A DNA stretch of 64,000 nucleotides from contig CANEON010000003.1 of NCBI GenBank assembly GCA_947429165.1, positions 20,631 to 84,630 of the forward strand, given 5' to 3'. Source of the stretch: an uncultured Mycoplasmataceae bacterium. Its GTDB lineage: Bacteria > Bacillota_I > Bacilli_A > Mycoplasmatales > Mycoplasmoidaceae. The translations under genes and the position numbers were made by a program. Below are positions 29,539 through 41,328 of this stretch, piece after piece (within the stretch, counting starts at the first letter, position 1; each line of letters opens with the position of its first letter). The notes beneath the pieces are model-generated. The model ran no database searches. It was not told where the DNA came from and worked only from the letters and a program-made list of their open reading frames with translations.

Positions 29539-32469
29539 ATGTTCATTAATTTAAATGTTCATTCTTATTATTCTTTATTAATGTCATCAATTAGTATTGA
29601 TGACATTATTAATTTTGCTGTTAAAAATAATCAGAAATATGTTTCATTAATAGACATTAATACAATGTATGGAACGGTTGAGTTCTATCACAAAGCAATT
29701 AAAAACAATTTAATACCAATCATCGGTTTGCAAGTTAAATACAAAAACGAAAAAGTAGTTTTAATAGCTAAGAACAACAATGGGTACAAGAAGTTAATAA
29801 AAATTTCGTCGCTTATTATGACTCAACAAGAACTTGTTCTTAAGAATCATATAGATGATTTATTTGTAATTGTTGAAGACATTAACAATTCATCTTGATT
29901 AACTCCAAATGAAAATTGCTTTAGTTTTAACCAGCAAAAACAAAGACCAATTGCAATGAGAGAATCTTTCTATGAAAATAAAGAAGATGTCGAATATGTA
30001 AAAGTCCTAAAGGCAATATCAAATGGATTAACTTTTGATCAAGTAAAAGATGATGATTCATTTAATGATAAATGAATGTTTTCTAATCAAGAAGCTAAAC
30101 AAACATTTAATAAAGAATCTCTTGATAATTTAGACAAGTTAATTACTTCATGTCAATGAACACTTGATTTTTATAAAGAAAGACATTTAGTAAAATTTGA
30201 TAAAAATCATAATTCAAAAGTGCTTCTTGAATCAATGTGTGCAGAGGGATTAAAGAAACGTTTAAATTCTAACGAAGCACCAGTTAAATACATCGAAAGA
30301 TTAACTAAAGAATTACAAATAATAGATCAAATGGGGTTCAATGATTATTTTTTAGTAGTTCAGGATTATGTTGGCTTTGCTAAATCAAACGGAATATTGG
30401 TTGGTCCAGGAAGAGGATCTGCTGCTGGTTCTTTAGTTGCATACACATTAGGAATTACTGAGATAGATCCAATTCAAAATGATTTAATCTTTGAACGTTT
30501 CTTAAATCCTGAACGTCAAACAATGCCAGATATCGATATTGATTTCGTGGATGACCGTAGAAACGAAGTTATTGAATATATTTACAATAAATATTCATCA
30601 AATAATGTTGCTCATATTTTAACTTTCCAAAGAATGAAAAGTAAAATGGCATTAAGAGATGTTTGCCGTGTATTTGAATTTGATCTTAAACTTGTAAGTC
30701 TAATCACCAAAGAATTTACAATGGATTTTGATTTAGATATTGACGCAGCAATTGCTAAAAACAAAAAGATTGCTGAATATTCAAATAAATATCCACAATT
30801 ATTTAAAATAGCTAAAAAATTATTAAATTTTCCTAGACAAATTGGTCAACATGCTGCTGGTGTGATTATTTCTGATAAACCATTAGACGAAATTATTCCA
30901 ATCCAATTAAGTACTGATAACATTTTCTCTACCCAATACTCTATGGAGTATTTAGAATCATTTGGATTAATCAAAATGGATATTTTAGGATTGGTTAACC
31001 TATCAACAATCAACCAATGTCTAAATCTAATTGAAAAAACTAAAGGAATAAAAATTAATCTTGAAAAGATTCCGCTTGATGATCAAAAAGTATTTCATGA
31101 ATTGTCAATCGGCAATACTTCAGGAATCTTTCAATTAGAATCTCCTGGAATGAGAAATCTAATCATAAAGATTAAACCAAAAAATATCGAAGATATTTCT
31201 ATTACATCCGCATTATTTAGACCCGGTCCTCAAAAAAATATTCCGACATATTTAAAAAATAAAGCAGAGCCTGACAAGATTAAATACTTAAATGACGACT
31301 TTAAAAAAGCTTTGTCATCTACATACAACATCATTATTTATCAAGAACAAGTAATTGATATAGTTTGTCGTGTTGCTAAGTTTAGCTTAGCTGAAGCAGA
31401 TTTATTTAGAAGAGCAATATCTAAGAAAGACTCTCATAAATTACACGATTTAAGAGAACAATTTATTGCTGGCGGACTTAAAAACAACTATACAAAAGAA
31501 AAACTTGAACAAATATTTGATTACATTTATGAATTTGCTAATTATGGTTTTAACCATTCGCATTCTTTGGCATATTCATATGTAAGTTATTGAATGGCAT
31601 ATTTAAAAATTCATTATCCTATTCAATACTTCACTACTTTATTGTCATCAAATGACAATAGTGTAGACAAAATATCGGCTTATGTAAATGAAGCAAGAAA
31701 AAACGGAATAGAAGTTTGTCAACCTTCAATTCAGTATTCACACTTTAATTTTTCAATTAAGAAGTCAAAAATTATTTTTGGATTTAACGCTATTAAAGGA
31801 ATAGGAAGAGAAACTATTCATAAAATATTAACAATTAGAAAATCTCAAGAAAATTACGAATTTAAAAATCTTTTTGATGCAATTGGTAAACTTGCTAATA
31901 ATTCTATAGGTCAAAAAACAATTGAAATTTTAGTAAAAGCTGGTTGCTTTGATTGCTTCTTAGAAAAAAATCAAACAAGAATGTATATTCTTGAGAACCT
32001 AACAGAGTTATTTAAAGCAAGCAGATTAATGAAACCAAATGGTGAATTTATTATTTCACCAAATATTAAAAATGTAAAAACAACTCTAGAACAATTAATT
32101 GAATTAGAAGATGATCAATTCTCACTTCTCGGCGTAAGTTTTAGCGAACATCCAATTATTAAAATTAAAAATGAATTCAACGGAAATGAAACCATTGTTT
32201 CATTAGCTGATGCGTTTGTTAACGAATCCGGATATTCATACTGCATAGTTTTTGTAAACTCTTTTAGAGAAATTACAACAAAAACTGGGCTACCTATGGC
32301 TTTTGTTAAACTTGAAGATGAATCAAAAGTATCTGATGCTGTTATTTTTCCTAATGTTTACACAAAGTGTAAACCTATAATTAAAAAAGGTGAAGTTTAT
32401 CTTGTAAATTTAAAATTATCACCAAGAGGACTTCAGCTATTATCAATTAAACCAATTAATCATGAGTAA
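29539..32469 (+). CDS. dnaE: DNA polymerase III alpha subunit (DnaE)
   Basis: A 976-residue C-family polymerase. The N-terminal PHP domain starts NVHSYYSLL but most metal ligands look lost (SLIDINTMYG where active PHP has DHG). The polymerase core has LVGPGRGSAAGSLVAYTLG, the catalytic Asp pair in MPDIDIDFVDDRR, and NHSHSLAYSY late in the core. An OB-type region closes the protein (IVFVNSFREI...GLPMAFVKLED). It is short compared with E. coli DnaE (1160). UGA Trp codons at 29897 and 31591 are required. It overlaps the downstream exonuclease by 8 bases. Confidence 0.95.
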
Positions 32470-33325
32470 AAAAGCAATCATTATCGATGGTAATTCACTA
32501 ATTTATCGTTCGTTCTATGCAACGCTTAATCAATTAGAGTATTACAAACAACATAACTTTCCACCTGCTAATGCAATTAAATTAGTTACTTTAACAGTTT
32601 TAAAACTGTTAAATGAGCAACAATATGACTATGCCCTTTTTGCGTTAGATCATCACAAGAAAACTTTCAGAACAGAAGAATTTGCAGATTATAAAGCAGG
32701 AAGAAAACCAATGCCTGATGATTTGGTTGTCCAATTACCAGAAATTTCAAGAGCAGTAAACGCCTTAGGAATTAAAACTATGTCAATTCCTAATATTGAA
32801 GCTGATGACATCATTGGTAGCTATTGTAGATTAATGAATCAAAATGATGTTCATGTAACTGTTTTTACATCTGATAAAGATATGTTGCAATTAGTAAATG
32901 AAAAAACTAATGTTTCTTTATTCAAAACAGGTATCTCTGAAAGAGATATTTTCACTCATTTAAATTTTTCAGATAAGTTCTTCGGTTTAAAACCAAATCA
33001 AATTCCTGATTACAAAGGAATTGCTGGTGACTCTTCTGATAATTTATGTGGAGTTAAAGGGGTCGGACCTAAAACTGCAATTAATTTATTAATTAAATAT
33101 GGAAGTTTTGATGAAATATATAACCATTTAGAAGAACTAAATGAAGGTCAAAAAAATAAGTTTAGTCAATCAAAAGATCATGCAAAACTTTGTAAAACCT
33201 TAGCAACAATTAGATTAGACGTTTTAGATAAAAATTCAATTAATGAATTTATTAAAGAATCTATTAACAAAGATGAAATGAACAAAATAATAGAAAAATA
33301 TCATTTTAAGAATATAGTATTTTAA
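32462..33325 (+). CDS. Stand-alone 5'-3' exonuclease (Pol I N-domain type)
   Basis: A 287-residue FEN-like nuclease that would remove RNA primers and flaps. Motifs: IIDGNSLIYRSFYA, IEADDIIGSY, FTSDKDMLQLV and the helix-hairpin-helix GVKGVGPKTAINLL. No polymerase domain follows, as is usual in Mollicutes where Pol I is reduced to its exonuclease. It overlaps dnaE, suggesting joint use in lagging-strand processing. I see no gene symbol that is standard. Confidence 0.93.
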   Translation: MSKKAIIIDGNSLIYRSFYATLNQLEYYKQHNFPPANAIKLVTLTVLKLLNEQQYDYALFALDHHKKTFRTEEFADYKAGRKPMPDDLVVQLPEISRAVNALGIKTMSIPNIEADDIIGSYCRLMNQNDVHVTVFTSDKDMLQLVNEKTNVSLFKTGISERDIFTHLNFSDKFFGLKPNQIPDYKGIAGDSSDNLCGVKGVGPKTAINLLIKYGSFDEIYNHLEELNEGQKNKFSQSKDHAKLCKTLATIRLDVLDKNSINEFIKESINKDEMNKIIEKYHFKNIVF

Positions 33326-33349
33326 TTAATATTTATAATATATAAAATT

Positions 33350-34828
33350 ATGGAAAACAATTTTACAGACCAAGAACAAAGTAGAAGAGCTAAATTAGCT
33401 AAACTAATTGAAGAAGGTAATGATCCGTTCAAAATCGAAAGATTTGAACGTAACTTTAACTCTTTAACATTTAAAGATAAATATAAAGACCGTTCTAAAG
33501 AAGAATTACATGAATGTACAGACGAAATTAAGATTGCTGGTAGAGTTATGGCTATCAGACAAACTTTTGCTGTTATTAAAGACTTTTACGGTCCTGTTCA
33601 ACTTTATATTAATAAAAAAACTTGCAAACCAGAAATCTGACAATTGTTTAGTAAGACTTTAGATATCGGAGATATCGTTGGTGTTGTAGGAACTCCAATG
33701 AAAACAAATACCGGAGAATGTACTGTAAAAATTGTTGATTTAGTTATTTTATCTAAATCATTAAAACCACTTCCAGAAAAATTCCATGGTTTACAAGATG
33801 AAGAAGTAAGAGCAAGAAAACGTTATTTAGATCTTATTATGAATTCTGAGTCTATGGAAACATTTGTTTTACGTAGTAAAATTGTTTCATTAATTAGAGA
33901 ATATCTAAATGGTTTGGGATATTTAGAAGTTGAAACTCCCATCCTTCAATCAATTTTAGGTGGAGCGGCAGCAAGACCATTTGTTACTCACCACAATACA
34001 TTAGATAGAGAATATTATTTGAGAATTGCTACAGAATTAGCTCTTAAAAAACTAATAGTAGGTGGCTTTGAAAAAGTATATGAAATCGGAAGAAACTTTA
34101 GAAACGAAGGAATGGATGCAACTCACAATCCTGAATTTACTTCAATCGAAGGCTATACAGCGTATACTTCAATGGAAGATGTAATGGATCTACTTGAAAA
34201 CATTTTTAAATACGTTACAAAAAATATTAATAAAGAAAAATTCGAATATAAAGGTGTTAACCTAGATTTTACTCAAAAGTTTAAAAGAGTAAACATGGTA
34301 GATATGGTAAAAGAAACTACTGGTGTTGACTTTAGTCAAATTAACTCAACTGAAGAAGCAATTAAAGTTGCAAAAGAAAAAAATATTGAATTATTACCTC
34401 ACGAAAAAAATCGTGGTCATATTATCAATAAATTTTTTGAAACTTTCTGCGAAGAACTTTGTGTTCAACCGACTTTTGTTTATGGACACCCAATTGAGGT
34501 TTCTCCTTTAGCTAAGAAAAATCCTAAAGACCCTAGATATACAAACAGATTTGAACTATTTATTTGTGGTAAAGAATATGCTAATGCATTTAGTGAACTA
34601 AATGATCCAATTGATCAAAAACAAAGATTCTTAGATCAATTAAAAGAAAAGGATTTAGGAAATGATGAAGCTAATGAAATGGATAATGATTTCATTGAAG
34701 CGCTTGAATACGGTTTGCCGCCTACTGGTGGTTTTGGATTAGGTATTGACCGTTTGGTTATGCTTTTAACTGGTAACACTACTATTAGAAATGTTTTATT
34801 ATTCCCACACATGCGTGACGAAAAATAA
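33350..34828 (+). CDS. lysS: Lysyl-tRNA synthetase (class II)
   Basis: A 492-residue class II enzyme. The N-terminal OB anticodon domain includes [14 protein letters not shown]; the catalytic domain shows motif 2 in [20 protein letters not shown] (about residue 245) and motif 3 [17 protein letters not shown] single UGA Trp at 33641 joins the two halves. A TATAAT at 33334-33339 ends 10 bases before the ATG with no ribosome binding site. Confidence 0.97.
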
Positions 34829-34831
34829 TTT

Positions 34832-35743
34832 ATGTCTAAACATTTCTTTCAATCAAACTACAAACCAAAATTTGACTTTAAACAAACAATAAATTTTATT
34901 CAATCTTTTGATAAAATTTTAATTGATAAAATTTGTGAGAAATATTCGTCACAGCTTGTTAATTTTCCTTTGACTAGGAGCATTAAAACATTCGAAGTAA
35001 CTAATTTATTTCCAAGAAATGTTATTTTTGATAATGCCAACACCGATTATCTATTTTCGTTAAATGAAAATCCGATTGATTTTTTTATTCAAAAGTCAAA
35101 TGACTTTCACTCAATAAAGTCATTTGTATCAAAAACATCTATTTTTAATAGAGATTCCGAATTAACAAATACTGATTCAATAAACAAAGATGTTTTGTTT
35201 TTATATATGTTTTATTCAAATATTTCGGTCTTGGATACATCATTTAAAAGAATTGCAAATTCATGTATTTCGTTAATTAATGAAGCTCTTATTGGTTGTT
35301 TTGAAAAGCTAGAAAGCAAAAAAATAAACAAGATTAATGTTAAAAATGCATGAGATGTTTTTAATAAAAAAAGCGTAGATAAAGAAAAATTTATCAATGA
35401 ATATATTTATAAAAACAATCCAACTTTATTTATAGGAACACCATTAGAATTTTCAAATGAATCTAATGAACTTCAAATGTCAAATGTGGAACATAAAAAA
35501 TATTGTGCCTCATTTTATGTTTATGTACCAAGATTAAATAATAAACTTCGTTTATTTAAAATTTTTCCTGTTGAATTTGACGAAATACAAGAAAAAGACG
35601 GACAAAACTTTTTGATTCAATTTGATTTATCAAACATTTATCTTTATGCGTTAGATAAAGTTCATATAGCTGAAGTGGTTGCTTCTTCTTGGCCAGAAGA
35701 TTTTATTGATTTTGTTAAAACAAATAATATCAAAATAATGTAA
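34832..35743 (+). CDS. Hypothetical protein, likely partner of the downstream nuclease
   Basis: A 303-residue soluble protein I do not recognise. It has no signal peptide or membrane span. The first two thirds look helical (KQTINFIQSFDKILIDKICE, CISLINEALIGCFEKLE); the last third looks like a beta-rich domain (YCASFYVYVPRLNNKLRLFK) ending in acidic-aromatic residues. UGA Trp at 35352. It starts 3 bases after lysS and ends 2 bases before the nuclease gene, so the pair is expected to be co-expressed. A nuclease-associated or restriction role is inference only. Confidence 0.7.
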
Positions 35744-35745
35744 AA

Positions 35746-37794
35746 ATGAAAAGTAATTACGTTAGAAAATATGATTATTTACAGTATTTTTATCGTCCTA
35801 AATCAGAATGATTTATAGATGATGAAGTAATTACTGATATTCTTCACGAAAGAGTTAAAAACTTATCAATTAAAAACAAATTAGACATTGACATAGATGA
35901 AGAAGATTTAGACGAAAATGAATTCGAATCAAAAGAAATTGATTCCTACGAATACTATCAACAACTTAAAGATACAACCGATGTACACAAAAAGTTAGAT
36001 TTAACAAATCCGAAAGTTTGTGAGGGACAAATTATTGACGAAAAATCAAGAGAGTATATTAAAAAACAATTTCCAAATTGTAAAGCTTTTGATTTATCAA
36101 AAGACAATCTAACAAATGAACAAGCATTTGCGCAAACATTAGAATTGATTAAAGAAAACAACAACGTTATTTTATTTCAATCTGTGTTTATCTATACTGA
36201 TCCAAAAGATAAAACACAAAAAGCAATTGCAAAACCAGATGCTATTGTAAAAAATGATGGTAAATTAGTTTTAATTGAAACAAAAGGAACAACATCTACA
36301 AAATTTATTCATCTTTTAGATATTTATTATCAAAAAAACATTATTAATGAAGCACTTAAAATTCTCGAAAACGAGCCAAAGATTGATCAATACAAACTTT
36401 GTATTGTTAAATACGAAAAGTGCCTTGTTCATGATGTAACTTTTGTATTAGTTGATAGGTGTAATTTTGGTAAAAATTCAATAAAACCTACAGATAAACA
36501 ATTAGAAGAAGCTACTTCAGATTTACAAAAAGAACAACTAAAACAATATGTAAAAGAATTAATTAATGATCAAGAAGATTTTGATATTTATTCTTTATTG
36601 AATAAGGGTGAAAATATATATTTTCAAACAAAGAAAAGATTTAATGGTTACATAGAAAAATTTAATAATTTTTTATCAGATGAAAATAAATTTTGAGAAA
36701 TAATTAATGAATTATTTGAATATCAACCAATTGACCCAAAAGAATTAACATTTCAACCGTGCAAGGAATATAAATCAGAAATTAAAGATACAGATTATTG
36801 AACGTCAATAAGAGACTACTACTATATAAGTAATAATCCTGATTTATTTCCTTTTCAATTTTCTGGAAACTTGATTGATTATAAAAAGGCACTTTTACTT
36901 TATAGTAAAATTAAAGGTTCTAACATTTCTTTTGAAAGTTTTTTGAATGAGGCTTGTAAAAAAACAGAGACTTATTCTCCTAAAAATTTATTGCTTATAT
37001 ACAATGGATACTTAAAGCAAAATTCTTTAATAATTTCCAACGGTTATTGTTCTTGAAAAGAACAAGCTCATGATTATGTTAAAAAATTAAGAAACAAAAA
37101 AGTTTATTTTGATTTTGAATCGCTAAACTCGGCTATTAGAGTTGTTGACGGATATTATCCATTTATGCAAACCGTTAACCAGGTGTCTGTAATTTTTGAT
37201 CACGGAGATTCAAAACTTTCAGAGCCTGTTGCTATTGTTATTGATCCGAAAGACGGAATTAACAAACAACATTTTAAACAAATTATTGACGCAATATTGC
37301 CTTCTAAAAATTTAGAAGAATGCAAAGATTATCATTATGTTGTATTTAATGATGGTTTTGAAGTTCCTCGTTTAAATGAGATGGCTAATTATATAGATGA
37401 AAAAGAATACTACGATAAAGTTAATGTTATTACAAGTAATATTTTTGATATTGCAGAATGATTTACTATCTCAGCAAAAAGAAATGATTTCGTCGTATTT
37501 AAAGAACTAAAAGGATTCTATTCAATAAAAAAAGTTTTACCACTTGTTGAAAAATATAAACCAGAAATTTTTAAACAAACCGGATGTAAAAACTACAAAA
37601 CAGAATTAACTAAAATTCAAAACGGTTCTGATGCACAGAATGCTTCAACAAGAAGATTTTTTAATAAATTAACAGAACAAGAATGAGAAGACAACGTTAG
37701 CCATTTGAAAGAATATTGCAACAATGATGTTCGCGCAATGATTGCTGTTGAATATCTTGTAAAAGAAATAATGAGCGAGCATTATGGCCGATAG
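35746..37794 (+). CDS. DUF2779-type fused Cas4-like and DEDD (RNase H-like) nuclease
   Basis: A 682-residue protein. The N-terminal half has a PD-(D/E)XK core: AIAKPDAIVKND then LVLIETKGTT (about residues 165-185), as in Cas4/RecB nucleases. The C-terminal half has an RNase H/DEDD exonuclease pattern: VYFDFESLNS (about residue 452), DYHYVVFNDGFEV, and YCNNDVRAMIAVEYL at the end. This two-nuclease layout is the DUF2779 family as I remember it; function is unknown. Unlike many family members I see no C-terminal Cys cluster for an iron-sulphur centre. UGA Trp codons join the parts. It directly follows the 303-residue unknown. Confidence 0.78.
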
Positions 37795-37816
37795 GTAATA
37801 TATAATATTTATTATT

Positions 37817-38950
37817 ATGAAATTATTACTTTTAAAAGAATCTAAGAAAGATAATCGTGCATTATTAATTCCTAACGACGTTAAAGAATTAACTTCTAAA
37901 AAACTTGAAATATATTTTGAATCAGGAATCGGTTCATCATGTGGTTTTACTGACACTGATTACATCTCAGCTGGTGCTAACCTTGTAAAAAATTACAAAG
38001 AAAAAATCGATACTTACCACATCATTTGTACTTCTGGTGTTATTAGTAAATCTTTGCTAAAGAAACTAAAACCAGAACAAATAATTTGAAGTTATTCAAA
38101 TCCAATTAATCAAGTTAAATTTTTATACAATTTATTAAATTGTAAAAACACACTTATTTCTTTAAAAACAATTTCATGAGATTCAGAATCTTCTATTTTT
38201 ACAAACACAGAACAATTAAAAGGTAAATTTGCTGTTTCACTTGCTGGATTATATTTATCAAAATACGATAAAAGAGGTTTAGGGAAAGTATTAGGTAAAG
38301 TTAATGAGGTTAATTCTACGGTATTTGTTGTTGGTGGAGCAAGGTTTGCTGGCGAAGCAATTATTAAATCGAGTTTATCTTTAGGTAGTGACGTTGTTGT
38401 ATTTGACCACAGTCAAGAAGCTGTTGACGCTATTAAAAACAACCACCAATTCCAAACTTTGTGTTCTTTAAATAAATGTTCTATTTCAGTATTTAAGTAT
38501 GACTTTGAAAAATTATTTTCAATGTTAAGACAAGCAGATGTTGTTTTCTGCTGCTCTGACAATCCAAATACTAAAGCTCATGAAATATTCAACGAAAAGA
38601 TGATCAGTACAATGAAAAAAGGTACTGTATTTGTAAATTTAGCATCTGATTATGGATTTGCTAGCGAGACAGAGAGATATTCTACAAAAGTAAAAAAATC
38701 AATATTTACAACAGCTGGTATTATTCACTTTAATGTAGCTGATATAGAAAAGTATTATCCTGAAACATTCTCAACACTTATCTCTCATCTAAATATGTTA
38801 TATTTAGAAATCTTAATGGAAAATACTTTTAATTTAGAGTCTTCTCCTCAAATTGCTCCTGCAGTAATTACCCATAAAGGTAATTTAACTAATGAAACTA
38901 TTGCTAAATCATTAAGTTTAAAATATACAAAATTAAAAGACATTAAATAA
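37817..38950 (+). CDS. Alanine dehydrogenase/transhydrogenase-alpha-like protein, active site altered
   Basis: A 377-residue protein with the AlaDH/PNT N-terminal fold (LLLKESKKDNRALLIPNDV; the substrate-binding Arg is present) and a Rossmann domain (TVFVVGGARFAGEAIIKSSL). The catalytic Lys and His of alanine dehydrogenase (in MKVKEP and YLHLA) align to IICTSGV and SYSNPIN, so both appear missing; the later Asp may survive in ASDYGF. It may be a divergent dehydrogenase or a non-catalytic NAD-binding protein. A TATAAT lies about 13 bases before the ATG, so it is probably transcribed independently of the nuclease pair. Confidence 0.7.
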
Positions 38951-39000
38951 TTTTTATATATAATTAGTTGAAATTAATAAAAGGTGGTGAATAAAACTAG

Positions 39001-39174
39001 ATGCCTAAAGTAGTAGTTAAAGACGGTGAATTAAATGACGCGCTAAAGAAATTTAGCCGTATTACTAGTGAAACTAGAAGAGCCGCTCGTAAACACGAAT
39101 ATTACTTACGTCCAGGTCTAAGAGCTAAAGAAAAATCTAAAGAAGCTCGTAGATACAACAAACGTAAATATTAA
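39001..39174 (+). CDS. rpsU: 30S ribosomal protein S21
   Basis: A 57-residue basic protein: VVVKDGELNDALKKFSR at the N-terminus and RPGLRAKEKSKEARRYNKRK at the C-terminus match bS21. It starts behind AAAGGTGGTG (38982-38991) and is monocistronic with its own TATAAT near 38956 and a terminator. Confidence 0.94.
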   Translation: MPKVVVKDGELNDALKKFSRITSETRRAARKHEYYLRPGLRAKEKSKEARRYNKRKY

Positions 39175-39178
39175 TCAC

Positions 39179-39204
39179 AATCCTGCAACTTGCAGGATTT
39201 TTTT
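39179..39204 (+). terminator. Rho-independent terminator after rpsU
   Basis: Stem AATCCTGC/GCAGGATT with loop AACTT and a TTTTT run, 5 bases after the rpsU stop. Confidence 0.9.
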
Positions 39205-39233
39205 ATATTTTTTAACATTTTTTCTTATTTATA

Positions 39234-39325
39234 TATAATAGATATACATTTAACTGGACTTTAATATTAGTTAAATGAATTCTTTGCCTATTAATAGGCA
39301 TTTCCCATAAAGGAGGATTATAACT
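39234..39325 (+). promoter_or_regulatory. Promoter and structured leader of the rpsF operon (possible S6:S18 autoregulation)
   Basis: TATAAT at 39234-39239 is followed by about 80 untranslated bases, much longer than other leaders here. They hold an inverted repeat TTTAACT/AGTTAAA (39250-39275 region), a 6-bp hairpin TGCCTA-TTAA-TAGGCA (39285-39300), TTCCC, and AGGAGG before the ATG. S6:S18 leaders are known ahead of rpsF-rpsR operons; the match here rests on position and structure, not on a proven motif. Confidence 0.4.
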
Positions 39326-39778
39326 ATGGCGAAATATGAAATTATGCTATTAGTTGACGGTAATCTTGACGAAGCAAAATCAAAAGAAGCTATCAAGAAC
39401 TTAACTGAACTATTTAGCAAACAAAAAGACTATAAAGAAACATCTTTAGGTCTTAGAGATCTTGCATACAAGATCAATGGCTTATCTAAAGCTTGATATA
39501 CTCAATTAAACTTTTCTTTCGAAGATGTAACAAAAATTGCTGAATTCAGAAGATTAGCTTTAATTGATAAAGCGGTTATTAGACATTTAGTAATTAATCT
39601 TGATAAAGATTATGGTGCTAGCGCTCTTAAAAACCCTAAGAAAGTTAAACGTAGCAAAGCTAAAATGACTAAATATAAAGAAAGAATGGCTAAGATTGCT
39701 GCTGATAGAGAAGCTAAAGAAAAACAAATGCAAGAACTTAAAGAGATTAACTCTTTAGCTAAAAAAGAAGAAAAGTAA
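39326..39778 (+). CDS. rpsF: 30S ribosomal protein S6
   Basis: A 150-residue S6. The core AKYEIMLLVDGNLDEAKSK, LGLRDLAYKINGLSKAWY and DKAVIRHLVINLDKDYG is standard. About 45 extra residues at the C-terminus are highly charged (KKVKRSKAKMTKYKERMAKI), longer than the bacterial average of about 95-100. AGGAGG at 39311-39316 precedes the start. It heads a long operon and is followed one base later by ssb. Confidence 0.95.
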
Positions 39779-39779
39779 T

Positions 39780-40271
39780 ATGAACAAAGTATTCTTAGTG
39801 GGTAGACTTGTTGCTGACCCATTAGCTACAGTTACAGCAAAAGGTACAAATCAATCTCGTATCACTATTGCTGTAAGCAACAACAAGCAAAAAGATGAAA
39901 CTTACTTCTTCCCTTGCATTGCTTGATCAAACCCAGCTAACTTTATTAACACTTTCTTAAAGAAAGGTGATTTAGTTGCTATTGATGGTCAATTAAGAAG
40001 AACAAGTTATGTCTCAAAACAATCTGGTCAAACAGTATTTAGTACTGATATTGTAATTGATACAATCAATTCAATTGGTTCAAGAAAACAAAACAACGAA
40101 TTTGCAAACGCATCAGTTGTTAACGAACCTAAAAAATCTATTGATGAAGCATTTTCTACAAATGTTGTAACAAACAAAGAAATGTCTAATCAAAAGATTA
40201 ATACACCAAAATACGAAAACAATAATGACGAAATCGAATGATTCGATGAGTTGAATGAAGGAGATAAATAA
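39780..40271 (+). CDS. ssb: Single-stranded DNA-binding protein
   Basis: A 163-residue OB-fold [45 protein letters not shown] are typical of the first 110 residues. The tail is polar and ends [13 protein letters not shown], so the acidic-aromatic partner-binding tip is not at the extreme C-terminus as in the classical DDDIPF form. The stop overlaps rpsR as TAATG. SSB here would serve the replication genes nearby (dnaB, dnaE). Confidence 0.93.
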
Positions 40272-40525
40272 TGGAAACTAAAAATTCAAAACCTGCACCA
40301 CGTAAATTCAAAACATTCTTACGTAAAAAACCATGTGTTTTATGTCAACAAGGTGTTAACTTTGTAGATTACAAAGACACAGAATTACTTTCTAAGTACA
40401 TTTCTTACAATGGTAAGATTTTACCTAGAAGAATTACTGGTTGCTGTGCAAAACACCAAAGAATGATTGCTAATGCAATCAAACGTGCAAGAATTGTTGC
40501 TTTACTACCATTCATTAAAGAATAG
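40271..40525 (+). CDS. rpsR: 30S ribosomal protein S18
   Basis: An 84-residue bS18. Conserved [19 protein letters not shown] and [20 protein letters not shown] are present. The N-terminal CVLCQ and the later GCCAKHQ give a potential four-Cys zinc site (C+ type). Third gene of the classical rpsF-ssb-rpsR cluster, sharing its start with the ssb stop. Confidence 0.96.
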   Translation: METKNSKPAPRKFKTFLRKKPCVLCQQGVNFVDYKDTELLSKYISYNGKILPRRITGCCAKHQRMIANAIKRARIVALLPFIKE

Positions 40526-40546
40526 TTGCAACAAAAAGAAGGTTTT

Positions 40547-41326
40547 ATGCCAAACAAGAATTGGATAAAAATAGAGCAACATGCTTTTGAAAAAGCTCAA
40601 TGACATTGAATCACTAAACTTATTTATGGATTCTTAGCCGGTTTTTTTGTTGGAATCGGTTACACTGCAATGTTGGCTATCGAGAAGAAACTAACAGGTG
40701 GTGCTGATGATGCTCTTACTAAATTCTTTGGCTCACTTATATTCTGCACTGGTATTGTAATGTGTATGTTTGTAGGTGCAAACTTATTTACTGGAAATTG
40801 TGCAGTATATGCACCAGTAATCACAAAAAGAATTAGTCGTAAACGCTTTTATCTAGACCTATTACTTACTTTTGTAGGTAATTACATAGGATCAATTACA
40901 ATTGTTTTATTTATTTGAGCAACTGGAATACTAGATAAAGAAGCGCAAGCTAAAGCTATGGAAATAGCTGTTGCTAAAATTCAATTAGATTGATATAAAA
41001 CATTCCTTTCAGGAATTATTACAAATGTATTAGTTGTTGGAACTGTAATCTGCATTAATGTATTTGATAATAAACTAATCGGATTCTTTGCAACGCTATT
41101 AATGATTACTGCGTTTGCAATATGTGGATTCCAACACGTTGTTGCAAACATGTACATAACAACTATGGGTGGATTATTAGGAATATTCAACGGTAATTAT
41201 CAATTGGTTGGACAATTGTTCTACAATTGTTTATTAATGTCATTATTAGGTAATTTTGCAGGTGGAGTGTTATTAACGCTTTGCTATTACCTAAGCTGAA
41301 ACAAGTTAAATAAGAATAAGGAGTAA
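40547..41326 (+). CDS. Formate/nitrite transporter (FNT) family channel
   Basis: A 259-residue membrane protein with six helices. The FNT signature VGANLFTGNCAV in helix 2-3 and the later GFQHVVANMY match FocA/NirC family pore segments; the conserved pore His is in GFQHVVANM. The family moves formate, nitrite, lactate or acetate with protons. In a fermentative Mollicute, export of acid end products is the likely role. It sits between rpsR and rplI, an unusual place, spaced 21 and 2 bases from its neighbours. No own promoter is obvious. Confidence 0.88.
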
Positions 41327-41328
41327 AT

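Noticed and set aside
34832..37794. Type II restriction-modification system
   Set aside because: No methyltransferase motif is seen in either gene or in the neighbours, so a classical R-M system is not supported.
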